Source: Nodularia spumigena CCY9414 (GTDB lineage Bacteria > Cyanobacteriota > Cyanobacteriia > Cyanobacteriales > Nostocaceae). Taken from it: a stretch of DNA of 64,000 nucleotides. Under the pieces are notes generated by a model. The model was not told where the DNA came from. It worked only from the letters and a program-made list of their open reading frames with translations, and made no database searches. The number at the start of each line of letters is the position of its first letter. Position 1 is the stretch's first letter. Shown here piece by piece: positions 63,752 to 64,000 of the stretch. The stretch spans positions 841,593 through 905,592 of the forward strand of contig NZ_CP007203.1 of the NCBI RefSeq assembly GCF_000340565.2, read 5' to 3'. A program made the position numbers and the translations under genes.

Positions 63752-64000
63752 TCAGTCTTTGCATTTAATCTCATAAAATTGTAGTTTTGCGTAGTCAAAC
63801 GTAGCTATACCCGTCACTACAATGAACCTTAGTAATATCTTTCATTGTTGAAAATTCAACTCTAAAACCATTGATAACAATCTCACATCCGTTTTTTGTG
63901 GGAGTTTTAACACGACTTACATACTTTCCAGAAGTTATGTTTTTACGATCTTTGTGCAAAGTAGCCTTAACAAAATCTCCTGTAGAAACATGAGTGAATA
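63752..64000 (-). mobile_element. IscB element copy 2, 3' end (partial, cut by window edge)
   Basis: 249 bases align without gaps to 10708-10956 with one mismatch (position equivalent to 10746). The IscB frame occupies 63795-64000 (C-terminal ~68 residues, ending DGYSYV) and the last 43 bases are the right end. Whether this copy has the missing RuvC half cannot be seen. Confidence 0.9.
63795..64000 (-). CDS. iscB: IscB C-terminal fragment (incomplete at window edge)
   Basis: Reading in from the edge, the frame encodes IFTHVSTGDFVKATLHKD, GKYVSRVKTPTKNG and FSTMKDITKVHCSDGYSYV, identical to the end of the first copy. This is the C-terminal domain that contacts guide RNA and target-adjacent DNA in IscB. 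The rest of the gene lies outside the window. Confidence 0.85.
   Translation of the reverse strand, partial: FTHVSTGDFVKATLHKDRKNITSGKYVSRVKTPTKNGCEIVINGFRVEFSTMKDITKVHCSDGYSYV

Overview
The window looks like a chromosomal segment of a filamentous, probably heterocyst-forming cyanobacterium (Nostocales). Three things suggest this: HIP1 octamers (GCGATCGC) occur throughout genes and spacers; families of short tandem and dispersed repeats typical of Nostoc/Anabaena/Nodularia genomes fill the spacers; and there is a hormogonium-polysaccharide (hps) pseudopilin cluster. No rRNA, prophage or CRISPR array is visible. One tRNA gene (Ala, TGC) is present.

Layout. 0-8.4 kb: a subtilisin-family protease, a convergent HlyD-type secretion adaptor, a Ycf39/NmrA-like SDR, exonuclease III, a GT4 glycosyltransferase, a small zinc-ribbon protein and a zinc alcohol dehydrogenase. 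8.7-11.9 kb: a scarred accessory patch. It holds a lamin-tail protein with 61-residue repeats that is cut short, a duplicated ADH 3' end, a small conserved gene split by a 382-bp IS605-type element without a transposase, and an IscB locus. In the IscB locus an omegaRNA (HEARO)-like RNA runs almost directly into the C-terminal half of IscB. A near-identical second IscB 3' end runs off the right edge of the window (63.75-64.0 kb). 12-24 kb: rpmB, then the hps cluster (HpsA, four further pseudopilin-type proteins, a TIGR04282-type transferase, an HpsJ-like membrane protein and a GT2 enzyme). 24-31 kb: DUF502, nusB, ftsY and a SpoIIE-type phosphatase, interrupted by a TnpB element with an unusual RuvC site. 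31-39 kb: sucrose-phosphate synthase, aspartate kinase, a TPR kinase that looks catalytically dead, and a Uma2 endonuclease. 39.5-50.6 kb: smc, a PRC-barrel protein, a TIGR04283 glycosyltransferase next to a TVP38/TMEM64 protein, mgtE, a stress-type SDR and an O-methyltransferase. 50.8-63.6 kb: trhO, tRNA-Ala, a DUF938 methyltransferase, a PlsC-like acyltransferase, DUF3134, DUF3352, a methyltransferase, a tandem-domain PTPS protein, a frameshifted DnaJ-domain gene, cysK with an Rrf2 regulator, an SLH/OprB porin and a pterin dehydratase.

Most of the window is housekeeping and envelope/polysaccharide biology. The most unusual parts are the RNA-guided nuclease relics (compact IscB with omegaRNA, TnpB, and the 382-bp element with clean TTGAC/TTCAA borders), a four-base repeat that sets the reading frame of a DnaJ-domain gene, and spacer repeats that have entered the coding sequences of smc and lysC in frame. 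All functional calls rest on reading the sequence and on family knowledge; no search or folding was run.
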